Positions 50,591 through 63,141 of a stretch of 64,000 bases of DNA are shown one piece after another. A model generated the notes under the pieces. It was given only the letters and a program-made list of their open reading frames with translations, was not told the origin of the DNA and searched no databases. Numbering within the stretch: position 1 is the stretch's first letter; every line of letters begins with the position of its first letter. The position numbers and the translations under genes were made by a program. Source of the stretch: Diogma glabrata (taxonomy: Eukaryota > Arthropoda > Insecta > Diptera > Cylindrotomidae); contig OY856186.1 in NCBI GenBank assembly GCA_963693315.1, forward strand, positions 76,978,042 through 77,042,041. Direction: 5' to 3'.

Positions 50591-51508
50591 ATCTTAGGAG
50601 CGAAGTATATATTGCACGATTCCATTCGGTGTTATTGGTTCTCGTGCATGGTGAACTGAGTGAGTTGAGTGAGGTGAGGATTCACATCTAGTTCCTTTCT
50701 TGTCGTCCAGGCCAAGATATTTGAGACAATCGCAAAAGTTCATCGTCCTTTTGTGGAATCCACCCATTTTTTCCCATCCTCTATAATACTGGAGGTTGAT
50801 GTCCTGTCGTGTGGTCAAATTTTATCCAAGTCTGATCGCTCGGAGTTAAAAAACTTCCATTGTCGCTATATCGATTGGCATTCAGCTCGATATTACACAT
50901 ACAACTTCATCAGAAACCGTACGAAATGCAGAACATATTCGTAGCGTAGTGATGTCAGTCTGAAAGCTGATTTAATACCTCTAACGTAAGAGAGCGTTCT
51001 GGTTGCTGTTGCCCCGATCATCGCTGCCTACATCAGAATGAAAGTGCCAACACAGGCTATTAGATGCCTTATCGGTAGTTTCTTGCAAGAGTTGGTCCTA
51101 TTCGTTTGGTCTTATCGCTGTTGAACGTCAAGCGTTCCCTAAAATTTAGCCTGTGGTCTATGATGACTCTAAGGTATTTCAGGCGACCTTTCGATCGAAA
51201 TTATTGATTTCGTACTTGGATTTCCACTGTTTCTACCATTTTATGACAACTCATCAGCACAATCGCCGTTTTTTGTTCAACTAGCTGCAGGCCGGCGTTG
51301 TTGAGTCATAACGTAACCTGATTGCATTTATAGACAACATCTTGCCTATTTTTAGCCACAACAACTATGGAAATATCATCAGCATAGCCAACTATTGTAG
51401 TATCTTCTGGCGTTTAAACACTGAGGCTACCGTTATACATAACGTTCCACAGCAGAACAAGCTCCGCTTTAATGTCACATGTCATGGTCTTTTTCGTGAA
51501 GTGGCTGA
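50590..51508 (-). pseudogene. R1-like non-LTR retrotransposon, reverse transcriptase 3' half
   Basis: The minus strand reads IVGYADDISIVVVAKNRQDV with catalytic YADD at 51375-51386, then LNNAGLQLVEQKTAIVLMS, GRLKYLRVIIDHRLNFRERL, and further down WVDSTKGR followed by a stop and a TRKELDVNPHLTQ block. The last is the KGRWT-type domain of R1-clade elements. Several stops and frame changes, including tryptophans turned into stops, show it is dead. It continues upstream (higher coordinates) at 52623 after a hAT-type MITE. Confidence 0.78.
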
Positions 51509-52622
51509 CTTTTATACAGGGTTGCATTGATTTAAATCATTTGATTTAAATCAGTGATTTAAATCAGATTTAAATCAACTTGATTTTTTAAAAAAATCAT
51601 TGATTTATATCAAATGAGGAACTTTCTAAAATTTTAAGCAAATTCAAAAAAAAAATTTGTTTTTTTAATAAAATGTGGTAGGAATTTTAACATGTGTCAC
51701 AACAACACATAGAAACCTAAAGACCTAGGTCCCACAACAACATGCGTTCTAAGAATATGATGAACAAAATACACTCACCATTTTTTTAATCTGTACCGAC
51801 TATACCTGACTCTGAGCTATCTTCACCTGACCAACGGCATCTGTAGCAAGTAACGCTAAGACAATTGCATCGTGCTTGTGACTGGAAACAACTGAGAATA
51901 ATTAAGTTAGCCTATAGTCGTAAAACTTCAACAACAAAGTCACAGATTAAACCACAACTAGAAATGTTGACAAACCCACATAAAAAGCATGAACTGGAAA
52001 TGAATCTAGAAATAATAAATAATTACATATCAAATATAGAGTATTAAATGCAAATCAGTACAACCCGCTTACGAAAAAAAAAACATTTCCCCCAAAAACG
52101 AACGTTACTATTAAGATCTTGAAGGTATTAAATCCTACACACTTTCCTGACACAAGTTGTTAACAGTTGTTCTATATGACTTGCCGTTTAATGCTAACTA
52201 GTTATCTACATATCCGAGGAACTTTTCGAACCTGCAGAATTGGATCTCTGACATCACTCTAAAGCAGTGACAAATTATCTTAGTTTGGCAAGTAACGCTT
52301 TTCATGTCGCTAGAACAACATACTGGGTGTTACATACTGTCAGTGTAAAAATCTAGTAACTAAAAACTGTTACTTATAACTTAACTTTTGTTTAGCCTTA
52401 CCTTTCATAAACTATAACCAAAGCTAATGATTTATATAAAGTTTTTTTAAAGTTTAAGTTAACGTAGCATAGGGATATACAATTTCTTCAAAAATTATAC
52501 TACATTTTTTTTAAAAATCAAAAAAATCCGATTTAAATCAAAAAAAGCGATTTAAATCAAATAAATCTGATTGTTTTGATTTTTTTAAAAAAATCAGATT
52601 TTTATGCAACCCTGCTTTTATA
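51509..52622. mobile_element. hAT-type MITE with 8-bp target duplication
   Basis: Element 51517-52614 starts CAGGGTTGCATTGATTTAAA and ends TTTTTATGCAACCCTG. The direct repeat CTTTTATA (51509-51516, 52615-52622) is the 8-bp duplication expected of hAT. Both ends carry arrays of GATTTAAATC palindromes, the likely transposase binding sites. The middle contains a CR1-like 3' end (inverted) and a 60-codon plus-strand frame of unknown origin. It is inserted in the R1-like relic. Confidence 0.9.
51640..51760 (-). repeat. CR1/Jockey-like 3' end nested in the MITE
   Basis: The minus strand reads ACGCATGTTGTTGTGGGACC, CCTAGGTC, then GTGTTGTTGTGACACATG and an A-rich tail toward 51640. It matches the 3' UTR of the element ending at 25366. 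5'-truncated. Confidence 0.75.
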
Positions 52623-54170
52623 TCAAATAGTCAGGTACACATGTTTATCGTTCAAGGTGTTCATAATTCTCTTCCAGTTGGCAGAGTTAAAGAGTTGACA
52701 TCGAGAGTGATGACAGCACAGTGCTGTTTCTTACCCTCTCTCTACCTTTTACCCGTTTAGAGAGGCCATCTTTGGTTTACGAAAACCGTTCAAGCCGATT
52801 ACAATTTATTCGTTCCAGCACTTCACCAACTGTGTCAAGCATGCACAGTGGTCGATTTGACGACGGCTCCTCTGGTGGCTTATCGGTATTAGTCGTTGAT
52901 GTGTCCATTGTTCGGGAATATTCCTTGTCTTAAACATGCGGTGTAAATGTTGTCGAAAATTTCGGATTTTTTACGTATTGTCGTCTTTATGACGATGTTG
53001 GGGACACCATCCAGTCCAGGTGATCTACTTGTAGTTATTCTCGGTGCCGCTTGGAGGACCTCGTCAGAGGTGACTGCAAAAATATTTCTATCATTTACTA
53101 GGTAACGAGGTAACGAAAAGTCTTGATGTTGGGGAAAGAGATCAGACGCTATCCATAGTTATGATTTCCAGATACTCTTGATTAGGCTTCAAAAGCAACT
53201 GTTCGAAATAAGCGTCAGTTCTTTGACGAGTACATTTTCGACGTAGTTTAAGTAGTTTAAAACAATCTGTTCGCAGATTAGCAACAGTTTTGTTCCACCA
53301 AAATATCGAAGATCGTTCATTAGCTTTTCCTTTATGAGATCTTAGAATCTGCGTTGTACCATCCACTGCATTGTTTTTTTTGGGACTCCCATGCTTTTTA
53401 TTATATAGTCCATCGTCTTACTGCTCAGCTCTTTCACCACCCATTCTCTTTCCTCGGCTTTTCGAGTCGCTTGGCCAAGTTGGAATCTAAACGTCATCGT
53501 AAAAGAGAGCTCAGATATTACTGTGAATGTTCAACTCCGAATTTTTCCTACCCATCCCACTTAAAAGAACCCTACTCACAATCTTCAATTGAACTGCGTC
53601 CTGCTTTAGAAAACGTCTATATTTTAACAGCTAAGGAACACAAAATAAAGTCTAGCAAAGTCTTCCAAGTTCCAGTACTGCCCCTCATTTCGGAGTTTTT
53701 TTTCACAGCTTCATTCCACAGCTCATGAGTTGAAATCACCGCCGATATTAGGTCTTTTTCCGGTTGCATCTCTCGTTAGGCATCCGAGAACCTCTTCAAA
53801 TTCGTCCAGTAGAGCATTAGGTGGGATGTAGCAACTGTACAAGTGAATTAAAACAATTTGCCAATGAACAAACCACTCATACAATCTGTTCGATCTGTGT
53901 TCAAACGAAAGACCGCGGACCGCTACAGGTTAAAATGACTGCTTTGGTACTCCAATCTTCCACCAGATTTCCATTACCAGCTGCAGTCTTGTACTGTTCA
54001 CTTTCACTGTGTTCCTTAGAAGATCTTGAGCTGCTTCAATCATTTGTGTGTAGAAATGACCTCTACCGTTTTTTTATACACTTGAATCTTAAATTTACCT
54101 ATGGGATACCTGTTTTCTGCTGTGAAGTTGCGTTTGAATATTACACACTTTGATGGTTCTTTACATATTT
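52623..54170 (-). pseudogene. R1-like non-LTR retrotransposon, endonuclease and reverse transcriptase 5' half
   Basis: On the minus strand, from high to low coordinate: endonuclease YSCYIPPNALLDEFEEVLG with GGDFNS (catalytic GDFN, about 53735-53850), linker WWNKTVANLRTDCFKLLKLR near 53300, and reverse transcriptase start SRSPGLDGVPN with CLRQGIFP near 52930-53060. The order is that of R1-clade ORF2. Many stops and frame changes are present. Together with 50590-51508 it forms one element split by the hAT-type MITE. Confidence 0.75.
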
Positions 54171-55125
54171 TGGAGACATGACTTTTTCCGACACAGTCGG
54201 CCTCTTCCTTGCAATTTTTCTGAAATTGGCGTATGAATGTATAAAGATTTGTTTAACGCTCTTTTAACAAAATATGTCCCGATTTCAACGGAAATAGTCA
54301 CAATCGATGTGTCTTATCTTGGCGTAACTTAAAACGCTGTCCTTTTCTACCGAAACCGGCTCAATTGTTTTTAGTGGTTACCAAAAAACTGAAAATTGTT
54401 TCTTGCAAATATCATGAGAATAAAAATGCTTTCGAGGTCATTGACCGACAATTTTGTTTGTCATAATGTCAGTCATTTATAATGAAATTTATATGTACTT
54501 ATTTGGTATCTTATTTTTTTAGTTTTTTTAATAAAATTATTTTATTTATTTATTTAATAAAATATTTATTATTTTCGTAACGCAAACGCATTAGCCTTAA
54601 TGATACTTTGGTATGAAAATGAGCTTCATACGCATTCGGGTTTACTTTTGCATAGACGATCTGAGTTATTTTCAAAATTTGACAATAGTTCAGAGCCGGG
54701 TTGCCAGATTTTGAAATGAAAAAGTTAAGACAAAAAACTATTTAAGACAATTCGAATTCTTTTTCTTTCAGTGAATTTCTCCAGAGCCAAGGCCTTCTAT
54801 ATTTCCTAGCAGAAGTTCGATTTTCGCCATTCTTTGCACTGAAAGAAAAAAATTGATATTTCGGTTGGCACAGTAATTTCAAAATAAGATAAGACAACTG
54901 AATGTAGGTTATTGTGACAGGAACCATTCGGTTGCACAGAAGAGGTTGTTGTGACCGAAATTTTTTTTTCAGCGTGGTCATTGAAATTAATTAAATATTA
55001 ACATTCTTACTTCAAACACGTTAAAATGAGGCATCGAGCAAATGAAAAAAATACGTTTTATAAATTTTGAGGATATTTGATAAAAATTCTAACAATTTCT
55101 TATATCTCGGTCTAGGTTATATCTT
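54171..55125. other. Non-coding stretch, no recognisable element
   Basis: A GAGCCGGGTTGCCAG word at about 54692 could be the end of a MITE, but I found no inverted partner. Confidence 0.35.
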
Positions 55126-55129
55126 ACAC

Positions 55130-55445
55130 CTTTTTACCATGGGACTTAGTGAAAGTCCTGTGTGTGGGTGTTATCTTGAAGAGGAGGAGGACTTGGAGCA
55201 CTTTTTGTGTGTATGCCTTTTCTAGTGTCAGAGCTACAATTTTTGACTTTAAAACTGTAGAGGCTGGCACAATCAAACTGTCGCCAATACTGTTGGTTTT
55301 AGATTTCATTAAACTGACAGTAAGGTTTGTGGAATAGTTGTATGAGACCAAACTCAGAGACGACATTATGGACCGTAGAGTCTGCGTGCCAAGACATGTT
55401 CTGCCTCGTGCAACCTGTCCAACCGTTTCTAATCTAATGTAATCT
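55130..55445 (+). pseudogene. LOA/Jockey-like non-LTR retrotransposon C-terminal tail
   Basis: The plus strand reads GLSESPVCGCYLEEEEDLEH then FLCVC, the C-x-C...EEEE-x-x-EH-x-L-C-x-C zinc motif found near the end of LOA/R1/Jockey-type ORF2 proteins, followed by stops and a decayed tail. Only the 3' end is left. The 145-residue minus-strand frame over it is a shadow. Confidence 0.6.
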
Positions 55446-56211
55446 ATATCTAGGTAGGTTTTGTTTGTGTCCTTGTTTTTAATTGGATGGTTTATGGTTA
55501 TAACATGCATATCTATTAATTTTAGTGGCGTTAAAATCCTAATGTTTGTTATTGAGGTCATATCACTTATTTAAAAGCCAAGGTTGTCCTGTCCAGTGCT
55601 TAGACTCTTAGTAACCGCTCACCATAACCAATTTTTAGTGTGAATGCACATCTGATTTGACAGATTTCTTTCTTTTGTTTTACTTTTTGAGAAACTGAAA
55701 TTTCTGCCCATAATATAGTTACGTACGTAATTTTTTCATTTGTTTCAAAATTGTAGTATTTTTGCGAGTTTTTTTTTAAATCTATACACGAAAAAAATTC
55801 CTACCACAAAAAAAGTAATAGTTTCTCCCTACCAGCGGTTGTGAAAAAAGAAAAAAATCGTAATTATTGTCATTCATTTTATTAAAATTAGCACATTTAT
55901 GAAGAAAACATTTAATATTTTTTGAGATTTTAAATTTAGAATAGTTTTAAGGAGACATTCTCGTCAATAGACCTCAATTTTAGGCATTTTTTAGAGTGAG
56001 ATAGAAAAAATTGAAAAACATTTTTAGTATACATTTTTTTTTACAGAATGTTTATTGACAGTTAAAGAATATAAAAAAAATAATCAAAAATTCGTAAAGT
56101 TATAGGCTGGTGAAGTGGGCTGTAAAAAAGATGCGTCCGGCTTCGTGCTTTCAGCCCTTGTAGTTTTCTGAAACAATTTTTTTTTTAAAATGTTCATTAG
56201 AAAAGATGTCG
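55446..56211. other. AT-rich stretch, no gene
   Basis: No recognisable frame or terminal repeat. Confidence 0.4.
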
Positions 56212-57018
56212 CGTCGCACAGTGGGATTTGTTCATACAATGTTTGGCAAAAAATATAAGGAGTGCTCGTAGAATATTGAAATTTTGCTCTGAGCCTTTGG
56301 TTAGCTCAATTAAGAAAAATATAAAGTTTCATCAAAATTGGCCACGCCCACTGCCCCGCCGCCCATAGAACCCAAAATTTATTTTCGGCCCAAAGTTTTT
56401 GAAATTTGGCACAGAGCCTTTTATTACCTCAATTAAGAATAAAATAAAGTTTCATCAAAATTGGTCACGCCCACTACCCACCGCCCATAGAACCCAAAAT
56501 TTCATGATTTAATGATTTTATAAAAGATTATTAATTATTTAAACTTTTTTTTTTTAATTGATAGTATGGAGTCTTACCTTTCATTTTATTATAGCGGGAG
56601 CACCTAGCACGACCGAGCAACCTTTTTTTTCTTCCAAGGAAGTTTGCAATCACGGCACATTATAGAACAAATTTTATTCTATCATATCTTTTAAACCATA
56701 TGAGCGAACTTTATAATTTTTTTTTTAAATACGCAGAAAAGGCTATATTTGAAAAAAAAAAATCACTATTTAAATTAGAGCAATAATGTTATCTTACGTA
56801 CAAACACTATAGAAGTGCGTAAACAGTTTTCAATATTTTGGACCAAAATTTACATGTGATTTTACTTCATTATTTCAAAGACAAATAAACGTTTTTTTGG
56901 GATACAATTTATGGATTCTTCATACTGAATCAATTTTCTACAAAACTGCATCATTACATTTTTAAATTTTATGTGTCGAAAAAATGACTTATTGCACAAA
57001 AAATCCCACTGTGCGTCG
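56212..57018. mobile_element. Transib-like non-autonomous DNA transposon with CGTCG target duplication
   Basis: Element 56217-57013 (797 bp) starts CACAGTGGGATTT and ends AAATCCCACTGTG; CGTCG flanks both sides (56212-56216, 57014-57018). A CACWGTG-type terminus with a 5-bp GC-rich duplication is the signature of Transib, the superfamily related to the RAG recombinase. No transposase is encoded. Inside, a segment of about 120 bp is present twice (about 56277-56378 and 56400-56497), containing CACGCCCACT and GCCCATAGAACCCAAAAT. Confidence 0.85.
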
Positions 57019-57826
<808 letters not shown>

Positions 57827-57839
57827 CTATATAGGGTTA

Positions 57840-58310
57840 CCAACTCTTGAAAGCGTGCGGCCCGGATATTTTATATTATACAAAAATATAATGCAACTAG
57901 GGTTCCCCTGTGCATTTGCACAAATTTTGAAACAAATATTTTTTAAGCCTGAAGCAAAATCACAATCCAAAATAATACGTCTATCCGCAAGCAAAGCATA
58001 AATTGAAATTGAAATGAGAATAAAATTTGGAAGAAATCAAAACCTCCTAAATCATAGATAGCCCTACTGATTCAAGCCATTTGCAATAAACAATGAACAT
58101 TGCCATATGCAAAAAATTGGTGTTTTTGATTAAATCCTTTTGAATTTTTTTTATATGGAGTTTTATTTTTCCAGTTGGCGTTATGGCGATTTTTTGAATT
58201 TTTTTTATATTGAGTTTTAAATCCAAAATTGCGCTACAAGTTCACGATTTTGTTTGTGCTAAAAATGAGTTAGGCTTCTATATCGGGGATTTTGAAGAAA
58301 TTCAAAAAAT
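57840..58310. other. Non-coding stretch with a short imperfect repeat
   Basis: A segment around TTGAATTTTTTTTATAT occurs twice within about 60 bp (58140-58220). No coding sequence. Confidence 0.4.
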
Positions 58311-60578
58311 TTCTATAAGAACTGAATCTAAAAAATTATGGTGCAAATTATGAAACTTTTTGCAATCCATGCAATTTTAGAGTGATCTAGTTTCGAACCA
58401 ATGAGAAAATTTTTAACTTTAAAAAAGTTTATCATTCTCATCAGGGCTAGCCGACTAGATAAACTTTACCAAAAAATGTCAACGCTAATGTATATAAACC
58501 AAAAATTAGGTTACAACTCTAGCGAAGTGTAAAAACAAAAAATTTACATAAACATACATTTAATAAATTCAGGTTTAGTCAATTAATTTCTCTGGTGATC
58601 ACTGTTTTGTTATACTCTAGACATTCTAGTATTGAATAACAAACTTGTATCGGTGAGAGGAAGATGACTAGTCTTCACTTGTGTCTATTGACACATAATC
58701 AACAATTAATTCAGTAAATTATTTGTGATATAACATCACCCCGATGGAAAATTTCCCATCAAGAATAATATAAGAACTGAATCTAAAAAATTATGGTGCA
58801 AATTATGAAACTTTTTGCAATCATACAATTTTAGAGTGATCTAGTTTCGAACCAATGAGAAAATTTTAAACTTTAAAAAAGTTTATCATTCTCATCAGGG
58901 CTAGCCGACTAGATAAACTCTACCAAAAAATGTCAACGCTAATGTATATAAACCAAAAATTAGGTTACAACTCTAGCGAGTTGTATAGAGTTTATAGAGT
59001 TTATCTAGTCGGCTAGCCCTGATGAGAATGATAAACTTTTTTAAAGTTTAAAATTTTCTCATTGGTTCGAAACTAGATCACTCTAAAATTGTATGGATTG
59101 CAAAAAGTTTCATAATTTGCACCATAATTTTTTAGATTCAGTTCTTATATTATTCTTGATGGGAAATTTTCCATCGGGGTGATGTTATATCACAAATAAT
59201 TTACTGAATTAATTGTTGATTATGTGTCAATAGACACAAGTGAAGACTAGTCATCTTCCTCTCACCGATACAAGTTTGTTATTCAATACTAGAATGTCTA
59301 GAGTATAACAAAACAGTGATCACCAGAGAAATTAATTGACTAAACCTGAATTTATTAAATGTATGTTTATGTAAATTTTTTGTTTTTACACTTCGCTAGA
59401 GTTGTAACCTAATTTTTGGTTTATATACATTAGCGTTGACATTTTTTGGTAGAGTTTATCTAGTCGGCTAGCCCTGATGAGAATGATAAACTTTTTTAAA
59501 GTTTAAAATTTTCTCATTGGTTCGAAACTAGATCACTCTAAAATTGTATGGATTGCAAAAAGTTCATAATTTGCACCATAATTTTTTAGATTCAGTTCTT
59601 ATATTATTCTTGATGGGAAATTTTCCATCGGGGGTGATGTTATATCACAAATAATTTACTGAATTAATTGTTGATTATGTGTCAATAGACACAAGTGAAG
59701 ACTAGTCATCTTCCTCTCACCGATACAAGTTTGTTATTCAATACTAGAATGTCTAGAGTATAACAAAACAGTGATCACCAGAGAAATTAATTGACTAAAC
59801 CTGAATTTATTAAATGTATGTTTATGTAAATTTTTTGTTTTTACACTTCGCTAGAGTTGTAACCTAATTTTTGGTTTATATACATTAGCGTTGACATTTT
59901 TTGGTAGAGTTTATCTAGTCGGCTAGCCCTGATGAGAATGATAAACTTTTTTAAAGTTTAAAATTTTCTCATTGGTTCGAAACTAGATCACTCTAAAATT
60001 GTATGGATTGCAAAAAGTTTCATAATTTGCACCATAATTTTTTAGATTCAGTTCTTATATTATTCTTGATGGGAAATTTTCCATCGGGGTGATGTTATAT
60101 CACAAATAATTTACTGAATTAATTGTTGATTATGTGTCAATAGACACAAGTGAAGACTAGTCATCTTCCTCTCACCGATACAAGTTTGTTATTCAATACT
60201 AGAATGTCTAGAGTATAACAAAACAGTGATCACCAGAGAAATTAATTGAGTAAACCTGAATTTATTAAATGTATGTTTATGTAAATTTTTTGTTTTTACA
60301 CTTCGCTAGAGTTGTAACCTAATTTTTGGTTTATATACATTAGCGTTGACATTTTTTGGTAGAGTTTATCTAGTCGGCTAGCCCTGATGAGAATGATAAA
60401 CTTTTTTAAAGTTTAAAATTTTCTCATTGGTTCGAAACTAGATCACTCTAAAATTGTATGGATTGCAAAAAGTTTCATAATTTGCACCATAATTTTTTAG
60501 ATTCAGTTCTTATATTATTCTTGAAGGGAAATTTTCCATCGGGGTGATGTTATATCACAAATAATTTACTGAATTAAT
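58311..60578. repeat. 455-bp repeat array with an internal orientation switch
   Basis: About 1.5 units run in one orientation (58311 to about 58985), then about 3.5 units in the other (about 58998 to 60578); landmarks GAGTTTATCTAGTCGG at 58998, 59452, 59907 and 60362 give a period of 454-455 bp. Each unit contains the palindrome GATGGGAAATTTTCCATC. Differences among units are few. Classification as satellite or as tandem copies of a TE piece is open. Confidence 0.92.
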
Positions 60579-60873
60579 CAAAAAATTTCGTTTATTTGTT
60601 TCGTTTATTTTAGTCTCTTTTGATTTTTTATCACTTTTTGTATTCTTTTATTTCTCTTCTGTATTCTCTTCTTTCCTATGGCTACGCATTTTCATGGCTT
60701 GTGTATTATATATAATATATATGAAAAAAATTTAATTTATTTTAATCTCCATCATGCTTTATAATGAAATTTATACAGCATAATCTGCATTTTCCTGTAA
60801 ACTCGTTAACTTTTTCGAGCTTTTCCTCATAGTTTTGATTTTTCAACCATTCGTTATTGAACGAGACGTAATA
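60579..60873. other. AT-rich stretch before the assembly gap
   Basis: No gene. The frame at 60835 that runs through the N block is not real. Confidence 0.5.
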
Positions 60874-61073
60874 NNNNNNNNNNNNNNNNNNNNNNNNNNN
60901 NNNNNNNNNNNNNNNNNNNNNNNNNNNNNNNNNNNNNNNNNNNNNNNNNNNNNNNNNNNNNNNNNNNNNNNNNNNNNNNNNNNNNNNNNNNNNNNNNNNN
61001 NNNNNNNNNNNNNNNNNNNNNNNNNNNNNNNNNNNNNNNNNNNNNNNNNNNNNNNNNNNNNNNNNNNNNNNNN
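60874..61073. other. Assembly gap (200 N)
   Basis: Exactly 200 N, a conventional scaffold-join length, not a measured gap. Confidence 0.99.

Positions 61074-61127
<54 letters not shown>
61074..61127. repeat. (GA)n microsatellite at the gap edge
   Basis: 54 bp of AG dinucleotide directly after the N run; probably the cause of the assembly break. Confidence 0.97.
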
Positions 61128-61130
<3 letters not shown>

Positions 61131-61278
61131 ACTTTTTAGTGTTAAGATTTTAGGTTTATAATATTATGTCAATCTATTATGTTATGACTTTTCAGTCATA
61201 AGAGTAAATTATAAAGAATGTATGCTGGTTAGTGAAGGTTGAACAAGTTAAAAAACTGTCTGCAACTTGAGTTGAAGC

Positions 61279-61455
61279 TACAGTCAAACTTCCATAAATC
61301 GAACTTCTATAATTCGAATTTCTCTATAAATCGTATTTATATTTCGAATTCTAATTTTGTTTTTCTTTATAAATCGTTTCTTTATTTCGAAATTTCCCTA
61401 AATCGAACAAAAACGGATGGCATTTGGTGGTTCGAATTATGGAAGTTTCACTGTA
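61279..61455. mobile_element. pogo/Tigger-type MITE
   Basis: Element 61281-61453 (173 bp) has inverted ends CAGTCAAACTTCCATAA and TTATGGAAGTTTCACTG, with TCGAA-rich subterminal words and TA on both sides. CAGT termini with TA duplication are typical of pogo-group MITEs. Distinct from the element at 46663. Confidence 0.85.
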
Positions 61456-62097
61456 CTTTCTTTTTAATCAAAGTCACTGCACATATAACACTGCACATAT
61501 AAGAAACAAAAATTAGCTTTAAATGTATTTTGATAAAAAAAAATGGTGGCGGCTAAAGTACGGTTGATTAGCATTCTAATTTTTTTTTTTGAAACGTTTA
61601 TCAAACGATGAAGATCTCTATATGAGCGAACGTGACTGAACTATGTTCATTGATAATTGGTTTAACTAAATTATAATCAATTAATTCAATCAATTTTAAT
61701 TTTATTTAACTAAGATTATATATGTTTACCACATATTTTCCTAAAATTAAATTAAACATAACAATTTTAAATATTTCTTATCTTCTAATTTTATATATAA
61801 ATAAATTTTGAAGTTTTTTTCTTACAAATCAATTAGTTAAAAATTTGTAATAGTTACTTGTATGAAATATTGCAATTCTGACGATTTTATTCCGAAGCAA
61901 GAGTGCACTTCTTGATGTTTTGCGTCATAACGATTCTTAATAAACCATAATAATTTCTGTCTGTCTGCGATCGACCAGCTTTCAGGACAACGAAAACTAC
62001 TTATCCGATTTCATTTTTTTTTTTAATTTGTTGTCCTAATACGGTGAGTTGAAGTACCTTTGGGTAAAATTGGCCATTGTAGAATGAAAGGCGATAG
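61456..62097. other. AT-rich stretch
   Basis: At 61950-62090 a TCTGTCTGTCTGCGATCGAC word resembles heads of common arthropod interspersed repeats. No gene. Confidence 0.35.
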
Positions 62098-62532
62098 TTG
62101 CCAGAATAACTGTTTATTTAAATCTTTTTTAATATACAGTTAAATTTACAGTTTAAATTCGCTTTACTTGTATTTGATACAGGATTTTGTAGTTTTTTAA
62201 TTCTATCCCTGTTAACAGAATCGCATTCCAATTTAGACTTAATTTGTTTATGCAAAATGAATAAATGTTTAGACTATTTCAGACTAATACATTTTGTATT
62301 TGATATAGAGAGAGAATTTATCGAATCAATTGACGTCGTAATTGTTTGAATGAATTTGATTGTGTTGTGTGTCGATTTTCATTCTTAGAATTAAGATCAC
62401 AAGCTTGATAATAGTGACGTAAATGATTTTTGTTTTGCCACTGAAACCCTGTATGGGGTAAATTGAAGTTGAGTACAATTTTGTTTTGTATTTTGTTGAG
62501 ATTCTGTGAAATCGTAACATTACCCTCCACTT
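62098..62532 (-). repeat. LTR with adjacent polypurine tract (3' LTR of an unidentified retrotransposon)
   Basis: On the minus strand the purine-rich AAGTGGAGGGTAA is followed directly by TGTTACGATTTCACAG at 62519, the classic PPT/LTR junction. The far end is probably near 62099, where the minus strand reads TTATTCTGGCA, giving about 420 bp with TG...CA ends. No partner LTR is in the window. Confidence 0.6.
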
Positions 62533-63141
62533 AAACTTGTTCGTCCCTGTTATTTAAACTACTCAGAATATCTACTTTGTTGCTTTTAACCTTTCGTCGG
62601 TTAATTTATCGTCTGCGTTGTTTAACCTCTCCCTCTCACTTATTAGTTTGGATGAAGGTTATGAATTTCCCTGTGCTGTTGTTCATCGCTTTCAATATTT
62701 GTATATTAGGGTTCATTCAACAGTAGTTTCATTTCAACATTATTAACGTCCAAAATCGAAGACGAATCTCTTCGAATGTAAGCTAAATTCGCCTCACTTT
62801 TATACTTTACAGACCGATCTTTAATGGGTTGATTTTCCACCTATTTAGCACAGGCATTTTCTACTGCTGCTCTTAAACCGTGTGTGCTCCTTTTCTTTGG
62901 CTCCTTTTTTGTTTACAGAAGACGATGTTATGCTTGTCAATTGTCTTCACTATTGTAACCTGTCCTTCTTGGTCACATACCCAGCATGGCATGTCGCTTC
63001 TCCATCTGTACCGATACATAACCTCTGATGTATTCCCCTCTATATTCCTTTTCTGCATTCTTCAGATGGTACACATATGCTTTGTGCCATCACACATTTC
63101 TTTGCATATGCGATTGTTTAATGAAAAGTATTTTAAACTAT
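62533..63141 (-). pseudogene. Possible interior of the same retrotransposon, unassigned
   Basis: 5' of the PPT on the minus strand are short frames such as MPCWVCDQEGQVTIVKTIDK and RRDSSSILDVNNVEMKLLL, each broken by stops. Their position suggests the 3' coding region of an LTR retrotransposon, but I do not recognise a domain. Confidence 0.3.

Noticed and set aside
53354..53728. 124-residue plus-strand frame
   Set aside because: Lies opposite the R1-like relic, whose endonuclease and RT motifs are on the minus strand; no domain in this frame.
55124..55561. 145-residue minus-strand frame
   Set aside because: Shadow of the plus-strand non-LTR C-terminal tail with its C-x-C and EEEE motif.
60835..61161. 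108-residue plus-strand frame
   Set aside because: Runs through 200 N and a (GA)n repeat; not a gene.
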